Source of the DNA: Burkholderia ubonensis subsp. mesacidophila | Lineage (GTDB): Bacteria; Pseudomonadota; Gammaproteobacteria; Burkholderiales; Burkholderiaceae | Assembly: GCF_002097715.1 (NCBI RefSeq) | Contig: NZ_CP020737.1 | Span: forward strand, 1,240,001-1,304,000 | Direction of reading: 5' to 3' | DNA length: 64,000 nt | In this document: piece after piece, positions 1 through 9,370 of the stretch | Layout: each line of letters opens with the position of its first letter | Numbering within the stretch: position 1 is the first letter of the stretch | Made by a program: the position numbers and the translations under genes | Notes under the pieces: model-generated | Database searches by the model: none | What the model saw: the letters and a program-made list of their open reading frames with translations, nothing else | What the model was told of the DNA's origin: nothing

Positions 1-1721
1 TCGTACAGGCCGAGCGACGGCGCGGGGCTCCACGTGTCGGAGATGCGCTTGCCGGCTTCCGCCGTGTAGGTCCACGGGCCGTCGACGCGATTGCGCGCCT
101 GGACCTGGAACGCCGCGCCCGCGCGGCCGGTGTTCGCGAAGGTCAGCCGGAACTGGCCGCTCGCGTTGTCGATCCGGCCGTACGCAAACAGCTCGTACGG
201 CAGCGCCCGCGCCGGCCGCAGGCCGGGCTCCTGCTTCGGCAGCTTCTGCGCGAGCGGCGGGACCGGGACGTAGTCGGGATGGCGGTTGCGGTCGGGCGGC
301 GCGTAGCCGCTCGTGTCCGGCAGTTGCGGCCAGCTCGCGTCGGACGACCCGAAGTCGAACGCGGACGTCAGGTCGCCGCACACCGTGCGCCGCCACGGCG
401 ACACGTTGCCGGCCGTCACCGCGTACTGCGCGCCGAAGCGCGCCTCGATGAATTGCAGCAGCGACGTGTGATCGAACGTCTGCGAGCAGACCCAGCCGCC
501 TTTCGTCCACGGCGACACGACGAGCATCGGCACGCGCGGGCCGAGGCCGTACGGGCCGGCCATGTGCGACGCGTCGCCGGGGAACACTTCGTTGGTGGTC
601 GCGACCGTCGACAGCCCGTTGTCGCGCGACTGCGGCGCGAACGGCGGCGGCACGTGGTCGAAGAAGCCGTCGTTCTCGTCGTAGGTGATGAAGAGCGCGG
701 TCTTGCTCCACACCTCCGGGTTCGACACGAGCGCCTTCAGCACCTGCTCGATGTACCACGCGCCGTAGTTCGCGGGCCAGTTCGGGTGCTCCGAATACGC
801 TTCCGGCGCGCAGATCCACGACACCTGCGGCAGGGTGCCGTTCGTCACGTCCTGCTGCAGCACGTCGAACAGCGTGCCGCCCGCGCTGATGTTGGTGCCG
901 GTGCGCGCCTTCTCGTAGAGCGGCGAGCCGGGCTGCGCGGTGCGGTACTGGTTGAAGTAGAGCAGCGCGTTGTCGCCGTAGTTGCCGATGTACGGGTTCT
1001 GCGTCCAGCCCCACGAGCCGTTCGCGTCGAGGCCCGTGCCGACGTCCTGATAGATCTTCCACGACACGCCGGCCTGCTCGAGCACTTCCGGATAGGTGCT
1101 CCAGCCGTAGCCCTTCTCCTCGTTGCCGAGCACCGGGCCGCCGCCGGCGCCGTCGTTGCCGACGTAGCCGGTCCACATGTAGTAGCGGTTCGGATCGGTC
1201 GAGCTCGGGATCGCGCAGTGGTACGCGTCGCAGATCGTGAACGCGTCGGCGAGCTGGTAGTGGAACGGGATGTCGTCGCGCTTCAGGTACGCCATCGTCG
1301 TCGTGCCCTTGTTCGGCACCCACTGGTCATAGCGGCCCTTGTTCCATGCGGCGTGCATGTCCTGCCAGCCGTGCGGCAGGTCCTGCAGGAACTGCATGCC
1401 GAGCTTGTCGGCGCGCGGATGGAACGGCAGCAGTTCCCCGAGGCCGACCGGCTGGTGGAACACCGACTTGCCGTTCGCGAGGCGCAGCGCGCGCGGGTCG
1501 CCGAAGCCGCGCACGCCGCGCAGCGTGCCGAAGTAATGGTCGAACGAGCGGTTCTCCTGCATCAGGATCACGACGTGTTCGATGTCGCGGATCGTGCCGG
1601 TGCGGCGGTTGGCGGGAATCGCGAGCGCGTCGCGGATCACGGGCGGGAAGAGGTTCAGCGCGGTGGCGCCGGCAGTGCCGGCGGCTACGCGCAGGAAGTC
1701 ACGACGGGTCGATCGGGTCAT
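1..1721 (-). CDS. plcN: Phosphocholine-specific phospholipase C (partial, 3' end cut)
   Basis: Exported phospholipase C of the phosphoesterase family (PlcH/PlcN/AcpA type), expected to hydrolyse phosphatidylcholine-like lipids in the periplasm or outside the cell. The start at 1721 gives an N-terminus with a twin-arginine motif (STRRDFLRVAAG), so export by Tat as a folded protein is likely. Shortly after comes the family metal/nucleophile region, around residue 40-60, with the run QENRSFDHYFG. The frame stays open to the window edge (about 573 codons), so roughly the last 120-150 residues of a typical 700-residue member are missing. The next gene, pdxY, is in the same direction but 285 bases upstream, so the two are probably separate. 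The family call is firm; the choice between haemolytic (PlcH) and non-haemolytic (PlcN) type is not. Confidence 0.9.
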   Translation of the reverse strand, partial: MTRSTRRDFLRVAAGTAGATALNLFPPVIRDALAIPANRRTGTIRDIEHVVILMQENRSFDHYFGTLRGVRGFGDPRALRLANGKSVFHQPVGLGELLPFHPRADKLGMQFLQDLPHGWQDMHAAWNKGRYDQWVPNKGTTTMAYLKRDDIPFHYQLADAFTICDAYHCAIPSSTDPNRYYMWTGYVGNDGAGGGPVLGNEEKGYGWSTYPEVLEQAGVSWKIYQDVGTGLDANGSWGWTQNPYIGNYGDNALLYFNQYRTAQPGSPLYEKARTGTNISAGGTLFDVLQQDVTNGTLPQVSWICAPEAYSEHPNWPANYGAWYIEQVLKALVSNPEVWSKTALFITYDENDGFFDHVPPPFAPQSRDNGLSTVATTNEVFPGDASHMAGPYGLGPRVPMLVVSPWTKGGWVCSQTFDHTSLLQFIEARFGAQYAVTAGNVSPWRRTVCGDLTSAFDFGSSDASWPQLPDTSGYAPPDRNRHPDYVPVPPLAQKLPKQEPGLRPARALPYELFAYGRIDNASGQFRLTFANTGRAGAAFQVQARNRVDGPWTYTAEAGKRISDTWSPAPSLGLY

Positions 1722-2006
1722 GGTCGGTATCGTGCGGAAAAGGTGGGCGCCGAATGGCGGGGAGTGGTGCAATCGTGCTGCCCCGGCGCGCGAACAGAGG
1801 GGCGTGCCGGGCCGTGCCGCCGCGAGCATAGCGGCGAAACGGTGTCATTCATGTGAAGCGATGGAAACGTTTGCGCAGAGGGGCCGCGCAGCGCGGCGGG
1901 TTGGCGTGCGGACGCGCGCGGCGTCGCGGCCGGTGTATCGGCACGGGCCGCGACGCGGACCGGCGGCGCGCGATGCGCGTCGGGCGTCGTCACGCGGCGA
2001 GCGCCG

Positions 2007-2867
2007 TCAGACGTCCGTGACCCACGCGCCGAACCACTCGCTCGGGCTCGCGATCTCGTCCTGCGCGGCGATCAGCTCCAGCTCGTAGCGGCGCGCGTCG
2101 TAGGTCGCCTTGACGACCGCGTGCACGGCCGCGAGCGTATGCTCGAACGCCGCGCGCACCGAGTCGCCGCGCAGCCGCCGCGCGACGAAGATCGCGCTCG
2201 TCAGGTCGCCGACGCCGACCGGATGGCGCGGAAACGCATACAGCGGACGCTGGCCGATCCAGGCCTCGGTGGCGGTGACGGCCAGCATGTTGAAGCGGTC
2301 GGCCGGACTGTTGCGGTCGTGCAGGTGCTTGACGAGCACGATCTGCGGGCCGCGGCGGATCAGCGCGCGGCACGCGTCGACCGCTTCGGCGACGGTCTCG
2401 ATGCGCCGGCCCGCCAGCTTCTGCAGTTCGGTGTGGTTCGGCGACATGCCGTCCGCGAGCGCGGGCATTTCGTGGACGATGAACTCCTCGACGCCCGGCT
2501 CCGGGCGAATGCCGCCCGTCTGGCCCATCGCCGGATCGCAGAAGTACCATGCGTTCGGATTCGTCGCCTTCACCGCGCGCACGATCTCGACCGTCGCGCG
2601 GGCCTGCGCGGGCGAGCCGAGGAACCCGGAGAGCACCGCGTCGCAGCGCTTGAGCGCGCCGATCGCGGCGATGCCGTCGACGAGCTGCTCCATCTTCGCG
2701 GCATCGATCGCGCTGCCCGCCCAGTGGCCGTACTGCATGTGGTTCGACAGCTGGACGGTGTTGAGCGACCAGACGTTGACGCCGAGGCGCTGCATGGGAA
2801 ACACGGCCGCGCTGTTGCCGGCGTGGCCGTAGATCACGTGAGACTGAATGCTGAGGACGTTTTTCAT
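2007..2867 (-). CDS. pdxY: Pyridoxal kinase PdxY
   Basis: Cytoplasmic ribokinase-family kinase of 286 residues that phosphorylates pyridoxal with ATP in the vitamin B6 salvage pathway. It opens with [18 protein letters not shown], the characteristic PdxY/PdxK start that contacts the pyridoxal ring. It has the CDPAMG segment near residue 110 and the GVGD anion-hole/catalytic-base motif near residue 220. The length matches E. coli PdxY (287). It is monocistronic by position: the hydrolase gene upstream diverges, with about 175 bases between the two starts. Specificity for pyridoxal over pyridoxine is inferred from closeness to PdxY rather than PdxK. Confidence 0.93.
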   Translation of the reverse strand: MKNVLSIQSHVIYGHAGNSAAVFPMQRLGVNVWSLNTVQLSNHMQYGHWAGSAIDAAKMEQLVDGIAAIGALKRCDAVLSGFLGSPAQARATVEIVRAVKATNPNAWYFCDPAMGQTGGIRPEPGVEEFIVHEMPALADGMSPNHTELQKLAGRRIETVAEAVDACRALIRRGPQIVLVKHLHDRNSPADRFNMLAVTATEAWIGQRPLYAFPRHPVGVGDLTSAIFVARRLRGDSVRAAFEHTLAAVHAVVKATYDARRYELELIAAQDEIASPSEWFGAWVTDV

Positions 2868-3042
2868 GGGAATTCGCCTGCACGCGGGTCAGGTTCACAT
2901 CACACGATACCCGAGTTCCCCCGGTGCGAGAAAGCCGCCCGGCAACGGAGTGTTGCGCGCCGTCGTCAACGCGACCCGCGTAGAATCGCGGAGCGCGGCG
3001 CCGTTCGGTGATCCGCGTGCGTCTCCACTCATCGTGTTCGCC

Positions 3043-4104
3043 ATGGTTTCGATTTGCAAGATGTTGTCCGCCGCCCGCACCGCCATGCTCGGCGCGGGCC
3101 TCGCTGCCGCGTGCGCGGCGTCCGCCGCGGCGCCGGCCCCGGCGCCCGCCGGCAACGACGGGCCCGCGTACGGCGCGCGGCTCGAAGGCTTCACGTACCC
3201 GGAGCCCGTGCACCGCTATTCGTTCGTGTCGCAGCGCGAGACCGTCGAGATGATGTACATGGACGTGCAGCCTGCGCATCCGAACGGGCACACCGTCGTG
3301 CTGCTGCACGGGAAGAACTTCTGCGCGGCGACCTGGGAGGAGACGATCACGGTGCTGAGCCATGCGGGCTATCGCGTGATCGCGCCGGACCAGATCGGCT
3401 TCTGCAAGTCGTCGAAGCCCGAGCGCTACCAGTACAGCTTCCAGCAGCTCGCGCGCAACACGCATGCGCTGCTCGAATCGATCGGCGTGAAGTCGGCGAC
3501 GCTCGTCGGCCACTCGACGGGCGGCATGCTCGCGATGCGCTACGCGCTGATGTACCCGAAGGCGACCGAGCAGCTCGTGCTCGTCAACCCGATCGGCCTG
3601 GAAGACTGGAAGGCGCTCGGCGTGCCGCCGCTGACGGTCGACTACTGGTATGCGCGCGAGCTGAAGACGACCGCCGAAGGCATCCGCCGTTACGAGCAGG
3701 CGACGTACTACGCGGGCAAGTGGTCGCCGTCCTACGAGCGCTGGGTGCAGATGCTCGCGGGGATGTACCGCGGACCGGGCCGCGACGCGGTCGCATGGAA
3801 TTCCGCGCTGCTGTACGACATGATCCTCACGCAGCCGGTCGTCTACGAGATGGGCGCGATCCGCGTGCCGACCTTGCTGATGATCGGCGACAAGGACACC
3901 ACCGCGATCGGCAAGGACGTCGCGCCGCCCGACGTCCACGCGAAGCTCGGGCACTACCCCGAACTCGCGAAGCGCGCGCAGGCGGCGATCCCCGGCGCGC
4001 AGCTCGTCGAGTTCGCGGCGCTCGGCCACGCGCCGCAGATCCAGGATCCGGACGCGTTCCACAAGGCGCTGCTCGACGGGCTCGCGCAGGCGCACCCGCA
4101 GTAA
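3043..4104 (+). CDS. Secreted alpha/beta-hydrolase
   Basis: Alpha/beta-hydrolase fold protein of about 353 residues with an N-terminal signal peptide (hydrophobic Ala/Leu run ending near AAAPAPAPAG). The oxyanion HGKNF segment, the nucleophile elbow GHSTGG (Ser158) and a late GHAPQ histidine are all visible, so the catalytic triad appears complete. Substrate unknown; the family includes esterases, epoxide hydrolases and C-C hydrolases. The start is uncertain: the frame is open further upstream, but ATG 3043 or ATG 3061 gives the best signal peptide. It converges with the monooxygenase gene, 37 bases apart, with no obvious terminator. Confidence 0.85.
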   Translation: MVSICKMLSAARTAMLGAGLAAACAASAAAPAPAPAGNDGPAYGARLEGFTYPEPVHRYSFVSQRETVEMMYMDVQPAHPNGHTVVLLHGKNFCAATWEETITVLSHAGYRVIAPDQIGFCKSSKPERYQYSFQQLARNTHALLESIGVKSATLVGHSTGGMLAMRYALMYPKATEQLVLVNPIGLEDWKALGVPPLTVDYWYARELKTTAEGIRRYEQATYYAGKWSPSYERWVQMLAGMYRGPGRDAVAWNSALLYDMILTQPVVYEMGAIRVPTLLMIGDKDTTAIGKDVAPPDVHAKLGHYPELAKRAQAAIPGAQLVEFAALGHAPQIQDPDAFHKALLDGLAQAHPQ

Positions 4105-4141
4105 CGGGGGCGCGCCGCGGCGCGACGGCTGACGTGCCGCG

Positions 4142-5140
4142 CTAGCGGGCGTCGCTCGCGAGTTCGTCGCGAATCTGCGCGGCGAGCTCGAACGAGCGCA
4201 GCCGCGCCGCGTGATCGTGGATCTGCGCGGTGATGATCAGCTCGTCCGCGCCGGTCTGCGCGATCCGCTCGCGCAGCCTGTCGCGCACGGTGTCGCGCGA
4301 GCCGACCGCGGCGAACGACAGCGAATGCGCGACGCTCGCCAGCTCCAGCTCGCTTGCATCGAGCACGTCGACGGGCGGCGGCAGCTTGCCCGGCGTGCCG
4401 CGCCGCAGGTTCAGGAATTGCTGCTGCAGCGACGTGAACAGGCGCCGCGCCTCGTCGTCGGTGTCCGCCGCGAACACGTTCACCCCGACCATCGCATACG
4501 GTTTCGGCCACGCGGCCGACGGCCGGTATTGCGCGCGATAGAGCTCGAGCGCGCGCGTCAGGTAGTCCGGCGCGAAGTGCGACGCGAACGCGAACGGCAG
4601 GCCGAGCATCGCGGCGAGCTGTGCGCTGAACAGGCTCGAGCCGAGCAGCCAGACCGGCACGTCGAGCCCCGCGCCGGGCACCGCGCGCACGCGCTGGCCG
4701 GCCGCCGGCTCGGCGAAGTAGCGCAGCAGCTCGGCCACGTCGTCGGGGAACGCATCGGCGCTGCCGAGCAGGTCGCGGCGCAGCGCGCGCGACGTGGTCT
4801 GGTCGGTGCCCGGCGCGCGGCCGAGGCCGAGATCGATCCGGCCCGGGTACAGCGACGCGAGGGTGCCGAACTGCTCGGCGATCACGAGCGGCGAATGGTT
4901 CGGCAGCATGATGCCGCCCGAGCCGACGCGGATCGTCCGCGTGCCGCCGGCGACGTGGCCGATCACGACGGCGGTCGCCGCGCTCGCGATGCCGGGCATG
5001 TTGTGGTGTTCCGCGAGCCAGTAGCGCTGATAACCCCAGCGCTCGGCGTGCTGCGCGAGGTCGAGGGTGTTGCGGAACGCCTGCGCGGCGTCGGCGCCGG
5101 TCGGAATGGGGGCGAGATCGAGTACGGAAAACGGAATCAT
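4142..5140 (-). CDS. LLM-class flavin-dependent oxidoreductase (luciferase-like)
   Basis: Luciferase-like monooxygenase of 332 residues, using reduced flavin supplied by a partner reductase. Family marks are the start [15 protein letters not shown], the [10 protein letters not shown] segment, [20 protein letters not shown] and the [11 protein letters not shown] turn, all in the order of the MsnO8/YhbW-like subgroup. The start at 5140 is preferred over an upstream ATG at 5209, whose extra 23 residues are basic, Ser/Ala-rich and unlike the family. Its natural substrate cannot be read from sequence. The 626 bases upstream are gene-free and AT-rich. Confidence 0.88.
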   Translation of the reverse strand: MIPFSVLDLAPIPTGADAAQAFRNTLDLAQHAERWGYQRYWLAEHHNMPGIASAATAVVIGHVAGGTRTIRVGSGGIMLPNHSPLVIAEQFGTLASLYPGRIDLGLGRAPGTDQTTSRALRRDLLGSADAFPDDVAELLRYFAEPAAGQRVRAVPGAGLDVPVWLLGSSLFSAQLAAMLGLPFAFASHFAPDYLTRALELYRAQYRPSAAWPKPYAMVGVNVFAADTDDEARRLFTSLQQQFLNLRRGTPGKLPPPVDVLDASELELASVAHSLSFAAVGSRDTVRDRLRERIAQTGADELIITAQIHDHAARLRSFELAAQIRDELASDAR

Positions 5141-5766
5141 CGGATGGGCCTTCGAACGTGAGGGCGCGCGGTGATGCGCGGACGCAACAGATGCGGAGGA
5201 TTTTGCCAAAGGGCTCCGGATCGCGCTGACGACGCGCGGATACCCCTGCGGCCGTCAGGGGTGACCGGACCCCATGCCCGGATTGTTTCTGTAATCGATG
5301 TAATAATCGAAAAATTACGAAATCTTACGGAGATTGGGTGCAAATTTGTGTGAAGACACAAAAAACCACGAAAGGCCAAGATTTGGAGACTGCAATACGC
5401 CTGCAAACCGCTTACGCTAGGGTTAACGAGGTTTGCATCGGAAAAATGTCCGTTGTCCGGCTTTAACGGTTTCGCATCAGTCCGTTTCATGGTGTGTTCG
5501 AGCGTGGGGTGTCGCCGGCTGTTAAAATCCGGCGATTGTCCATTTCGCGCTCACGGTTGCCGTTCGCATTTTCTGCGTTTCGCCTGTGCGTTGCGCAGGA
5601 GCGCCTCGCAAGTGGGGCAGGGCTGCTTTCGAGCATTGCGTGCCCCTGATACAGACGCTGCCGGAACAAGGAGTCGGGTCGTGCCCGCGTTCGTCCCAAT
5701 CGGATCATCCATCATCGCTCGCTCATTCGATCACCGCCGCGGCACGGCCGCCGCAGGGCGGTGCGC
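5141..5766. other. Gene-free divergent region upstream of hpnI
   Basis: No coding frame here looks real. Bases about 5283-5400 are unusually AT-rich for this genome and probably hold promoters for the divergent monooxygenase gene and/or the hopanoid genes. Near hpnI, the hexamer TAAAAT (5523-5528) sits inside a small inverted repeat, CGCCGG (5513-5518) and CCGGCG (5529-5534). It could be a -10 element overlapped by an operator, but I see no convincing -35 at correct spacing. Confidence 0.4.
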
Positions 5767-6942
5767 ATGACGTCGTCAGCCGTATCGCTCATCGAGTGGC
5801 TGCTGGTCGCGTTCACGCTGGCGGCGGCCGGGTATGCGCTCGTCGCGGCGTTCGCGCCGCGTCCGCGCACGCCGCGCACGGCCGCGCGCGACGGCTTCGA
5901 GCCCGTCAGCGTGCTCAAGCCGCTGTGCGGCGCGGAGCCGCACCTGTACGAGAACCTCGCGACGTTCTGCGAGCAGCGCCATCCGCGCTACGAGGTGCTG
6001 TTCGGCGTCGCGTCGGCGGCGGACCCGGCGGTGGCGGTCGTCGAGCGGCTGCGCGCGGACTACCCGGATTGCGACGTCACGCTCGTGATCGACGCGCGCG
6101 TGTACGGCAAGAACCTGAAGGTCAGCAACCTGATCAATCTTGCCGAGCGCGCGAAGTACGGGCGGATCGTGATCGCCGACAGCGACATCGCGGTGAAGCC
6201 GGATTATCTCGAGCGCGTGACGGCGCCGCTCGCCGATGCGTCGGTCGGCGTCGTCACTTGCCTGTATCATGCGCGCAGTGTCGGCGGGTTCTGGACGCGC
6301 ATCGGCGCGCAGTTCGTCGACGCGTGGTTCGCGCCGTCGGTGCGGATCACGCACCTCGGCCGCTCGAGCCGCTTCGGCTTCGGCGCGACGCTCGCGCTGA
6401 CGCGCGACACGCTCGACAAGATCGGCGGCTTCAAGGCGCTGAAGGACGAGCTGGCCGACGATTTCTGGCTCGCCGAACTGCCGCGCCGCCTCGGCCGGCG
6501 CACGGTGCTGTCGGAAGTCGAGGTCGCGACCGACGTGATCGAAGCGTCGTTCGGGCCGCTCTGGCACCGCGAGACGCGCTGGCTGCGCACGATCCGGTCG
6601 CTGAACCCGGCCGGCTTCGCGTTCCTGTTCATCACATTCACCGCGCCGTGGCTCGCGATCGGCGCGGGGCTTGCGCTGCGTCTCGACGGCACGTTCGCCG
6701 GCACGCTGGCGGCCGCGGCGACGGCGGCAGGCGCGTTCGGGCGGCTCGTGCTGCACGCGCGCGGCGAGGACGGCTGGCGCGCGTTCTGGCGCGATTTGCC
6801 GCTGATCGCGGTGCGCGACACGCTGCTTGCGCTCGAGTGGCTCGTCGCGGCGTTCGGCACGCAGGTCGTGTGGCGCGGCGCCAGGATGACGGTCGTCGGC
6901 GGCGAGCGCGCGACGGCCGTAGAGGGCGGCGACGGCCGCTGA
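5767..6942 (+). CDS. hpnI: Hopanoid glycosyltransferase HpnI
   Basis: Membrane-anchored family-2 glycosyltransferase of about 391 residues. HpnI proteins add N-acetylglucosamine to bacteriohopanetetrol. An N-terminal membrane segment (residues 8-28) is followed by a GT-A domain: FEPVSVLKPLCGAEP, a DSDIAV metal-binding motif near residue 140, and a DDFWLAE acceptor/catalytic motif. Hydrophobic segments close the C-terminus, as in ceramide glucosyltransferase relatives. ATG 5767 is chosen over ATG 5761, two codons earlier. It is followed by hpnJ, hpnK and hpnL, which fixes the assignment, but a strong terminator-like hairpin lies between this gene and hpnJ. Confidence 0.93.
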   Translation: MTSSAVSLIEWLLVAFTLAAAGYALVAAFAPRPRTPRTAARDGFEPVSVLKPLCGAEPHLYENLATFCEQRHPRYEVLFGVASAADPAVAVVERLRADYPDCDVTLVIDARVYGKNLKVSNLINLAERAKYGRIVIADSDIAVKPDYLERVTAPLADASVGVVTCLYHARSVGGFWTRIGAQFVDAWFAPSVRITHLGRSSRFGFGATLALTRDTLDKIGGFKALKDELADDFWLAELPRRLGRRTVLSEVEVATDVIEASFGPLWHRETRWLRTIRSLNPAGFAFLFITFTAPWLAIGAGLALRLDGTFAGTLAAAATAAGAFGRLVLHARGEDGWRAFWRDLPLIAVRDTLLALEWLVAAFGTQVVWRGARMTVVGGERATAVEGGDGR

Positions 6943-6977
6943 ACGGCACGGCGCAGGCCGACCAACCATGACGAGCG

Positions 6978-7012
6978 GCGGGCGCCCATGTGGGCGGCCC
7001 GCGGTTTTTTTT
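6978..7012 (+). terminator. Intrinsic terminator or attenuator between hpnI and hpnJ
   Basis: GCGGGC plus GCCC (6978-6987), loop ATGT, then GGGC and GCCCGC (6992-7002) form a 10-bp GC stem with one bulged G. It is followed by GG and eight T (7005-7012). This is a textbook rho-independent terminator placed 36 bases after the hpnI stop and about 50 bases before the hpnJ start. Confidence 0.8.
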
Positions 7013-7060
7013 ACTAGATTCTTGAAACGAACTCGAACTATGCAGGCTACCGGAGCATTC

Positions 7061-8482
7061 ATGAAAACGCTGTTCTTGCAGGCCCCGTCGTACGACGGCT
7101 TCGACGGCGGTGCCGGCTCCCGCTACCAGGCGAAGCGCGAAATCCGTTCCTTCTGGTATCCGACGTGGCTCGCCCAGCCGGCCGCGCTCGTGCCGGGCAG
7201 CCGCGTGGTCGATGCGCCGGCCGACGGCCTGTCGGTCGAGGAAACGCTGAAGATCGCGAATGACTACGACCTCGTGATCATCCATACGAGCACGCCGTCG
7301 TTCCCGACCGACGCGATGTTCGCGCAGGATCTCAAGAAGATGAAGCCGTCGATGCTGGTCGGCATGGTGGGCGCGAAGGTGATGGTCGATCCGCACAACT
7401 CGCTCACGGCGAGCGAGGCCATCGACTTCGTGTGCCGCGAGGAATTCGACTACACCTGCAAGGAAATCGCCGAAGGCAAGCCGTTCCCCGAGATCAAGGG
7501 CTTGAGCTGGCGCGCGAAGGACGGCTCGATCGAGCACAACGAAGCGCGTCCGATCCTCGAGAACATGGACGAACTGCCGTTCGTCGCGCCCGTTTACAAG
7601 CGCGACCTGAAGATCGACAACTACTTCATTGGCTACCTGAACTACCCGTACGTGTCGATCTACACGGGCCGCGGCTGCAAGTCGCGCTGCACGTTCTGCC
7701 TGTGGCCGCAGACGGTCAGCGGCCATCGCTACCGCACGCGCTCGGTCGAGAACGTGCTTGCGGAAGCGAAGTGGATCCGCGACAACATGCCGGAAGTGAA
7801 GGAGCTGATGTTCGACGACGACACCTTCACCGACGACCTGCCGCGCGCCGAAGCCATCGCCATCGGTCTGGGCAAGCTCGGCATGACGTGGTCGTGCAAT
7901 GCGAAGGCGAACGTGCCGTACAAGACGCTCAAGGTCATGAAGGAAAACGGCCTGCGCCTGCTGCTGGTCGGCTTCGAATCCGGCGACGACCAGATCCTCG
8001 TGAACATCAAGAAGGGCGTGCGTACCGATTTCGCGCGCCGCTTCAGCGCGGACTGCAAGAAGCTCGGCATCAAGATCCACGGCACCTTCATTCTCGGCCT
8101 GCCGGGCGAGACGCAGGAGACCATCAAGAAGACGATCGAGTACGCGAAGGAAATCAATCCGCACACGATCCAGGTCTCGCTCGCCGCGCCGTATCCGGGC
8201 ACGACGCTCTACAAGCAGGCCGTGGAAAACGGCTGGATGGAAGAGAACAAGACCATCAACCTGGTGAGCAAGGAAGGCGTGCAGCTCGCGGCGATCGGCT
8301 ACGCGCATCTGTCGCGCGACGAGATCTACCACCACCTCGAGCAGTTCTATCGCCAGTTCTACTTCCGTCCGTCGAAGATCTGGGAGATCGTGCGCGAGAT
8401 GCTGACGAGCTGGGACATGATGAAGCGCCGTCTGCGCGAGGGCGTCGAATTCTTCCGTTTCCTGCGCGCGCACGAGGCCTGA
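7061..8482 (+). CDS. hpnJ: Hopanoid radical SAM protein HpnJ
   Basis: B12-binding-like radical SAM enzyme of 473 residues. HpnJ is required to turn the glucosamine head group of bacteriohopanetetrol into the cyclitol ether, a ring contraction. The Fe-S motif is CKSRCTFC (Cys206, Cys210, Cys213). The N-terminal 180 residues resemble the Rossmann-like domain that precedes such radical SAM cores. ATG 7061 is chosen because GGAG lies 6 bases before it and MKTLFLQAPSYDGFDGGAGSRYQ is the conserved family start; the upstream ATGs at 6968 and 7040 fall in the terminator or lack an RBS. hpnK follows after 3 bases, so the two are co-transcribed. Confidence 0.95.
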   Translation: MKTLFLQAPSYDGFDGGAGSRYQAKREIRSFWYPTWLAQPAALVPGSRVVDAPADGLSVEETLKIANDYDLVIIHTSTPSFPTDAMFAQDLKKMKPSMLVGMVGAKVMVDPHNSLTASEAIDFVCREEFDYTCKEIAEGKPFPEIKGLSWRAKDGSIEHNEARPILENMDELPFVAPVYKRDLKIDNYFIGYLNYPYVSIYTGRGCKSRCTFCLWPQTVSGHRYRTRSVENVLAEAKWIRDNMPEVKELMFDDDTFTDDLPRAEAIAIGLGKLGMTWSCNAKANVPYKTLKVMKENGLRLLLVGFESGDDQILVNIKKGVRTDFARRFSADCKKLGIKIHGTFILGLPGETQETIKKTIEYAKEINPHTIQVSLAAPYPGTTLYKQAVENGWMEENKTINLVSKEGVQLAAIGYAHLSRDEIYHHLEQFYRQFYFRPSKIWEIVREMLTSWDMMKRRLREGVEFFRFLRAHEA

Positions 8483-8485
8483 TTC

Positions 8486-9370
8486 GTGACGACCCAGCGG
8501 GCGGCGCGGGCGCTCATCTTCACCGCGGACGACTTCGGGCTGCATCCGCGCGTCAACGCGGCGGTTGAGCGCGCGCATCGCGACGGCGTGCTGAACGCCG
8601 CGAGCCTGATGGTCGCCGCGCCGGCCGCGGCCGATGCGATCGAGCGCGCACGGCGGCTGCCGTCGCTCGCGGTCGGCCTGCATCTCGTCCTCGCGGACGG
8701 CCCGGCCACGCTGCCCGCGCATGAGATTCCCGCGCTCGTCGGCCCCGACGGGCGGTTCGGCGACGCGATGGCGAAGGACGGCTGCCGTTTCTTCTTCCTG
8801 CCGCACGTCCGTGCGCAGCTGCGCCGCGAGATTCGCGCGCAGTTCGACGCGTTCGCGGCGAGCGGCCTGCCGCTCGACCACGTGAACGCGCACAAGCATT
8901 TCCATCTGCATCCGACGATCCTGTCGATGATCATCGAGATCGGCCGCGACTACGGGCTGCGCGCGGTCCGGCTGCCGTACGAGACGACCGCGCCCGCGTG
9001 GCTGAAGCCGTGGATCGGGCTCGTGCGCGCGCGGCTCGACCGCGCGGGGCTCGCGCACAACGACTACGTGGTCGGCATCGAGCACACGGGCGGCATGGAC
9101 GAAGCGGTGCTGCTCGACGCGCTCGCGAGCCTGCCGCCGGGCGTCGGCGAGATTTATTGCCATCCGGCCGAGGCGGGCGACGGCCCGATCACGCCGACGA
9201 TGGCCGACTACCGTCCTGTCGACGAACTGGACGCGCTGCTGTCGCCGCGCGTCGCCGCCGCGCTGAAGGCGGCGGGTGTCGCGACGGGCTGCTTCGCCGA
9301 CGTGTTCGGCCAGACTTCGCCGTCGCGCGCGCCGCGCGCGGCGCGTCAACCGGGAGCGCAGCCGTCGTGA
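8486..9370 (+). CDS. hpnK: Hopanoid biosynthesis deacetylase HpnK
   Basis: YdjC/ChbG-like carbohydrate deacetylase of 294 residues. HpnK removes the acetyl group from N-acetylglucosaminyl bacteriohopanetetrol before HpnJ acts. The metal-site features are FTADDFGLH (Asp15/Asp16) and the His-rich VNAHKHFHLHP near residue 133. A late PAEAGDGP loop is typical of the family. Translation starts at GTG 8486, three bases after hpnJ. The stop codon overlaps the GTG start of hpnL (9367-9370), so translation of the two is probably coupled. The last 20 residues are Arg/Pro/Ser-rich and likely disordered. Confidence 0.93.
   Translation: MTTQRAARALIFTADDFGLHPRVNAAVERAHRDGVLNAASLMVAAPAAADAIERARRLPSLAVGLHLVLADGPATLPAHEIPALVGPDGRFGDAMAKDGCRFFFLPHVRAQLRREIRAQFDAFAASGLPLDHVNAHKHFHLHPTILSMIIEIGRDYGLRAVRLPYETTAPAWLKPWIGLVRARLDRAGLAHNDYVVGIEHTGGMDEAVLLDALASLPPGVGEIYCHPAEAGDGPITPTMADYRPVDELDALLSPRVAAALKAAGVATGCFADVFGQTSPSRAPRAARQPGAQPS

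Noticed and set aside
279..1856. Long plus-strand frame opposite the phospholipase gene
   Set aside because: Arg/Ala/Val-rich antisense shadow; the minus-strand frame has a Tat signal and family motifs.
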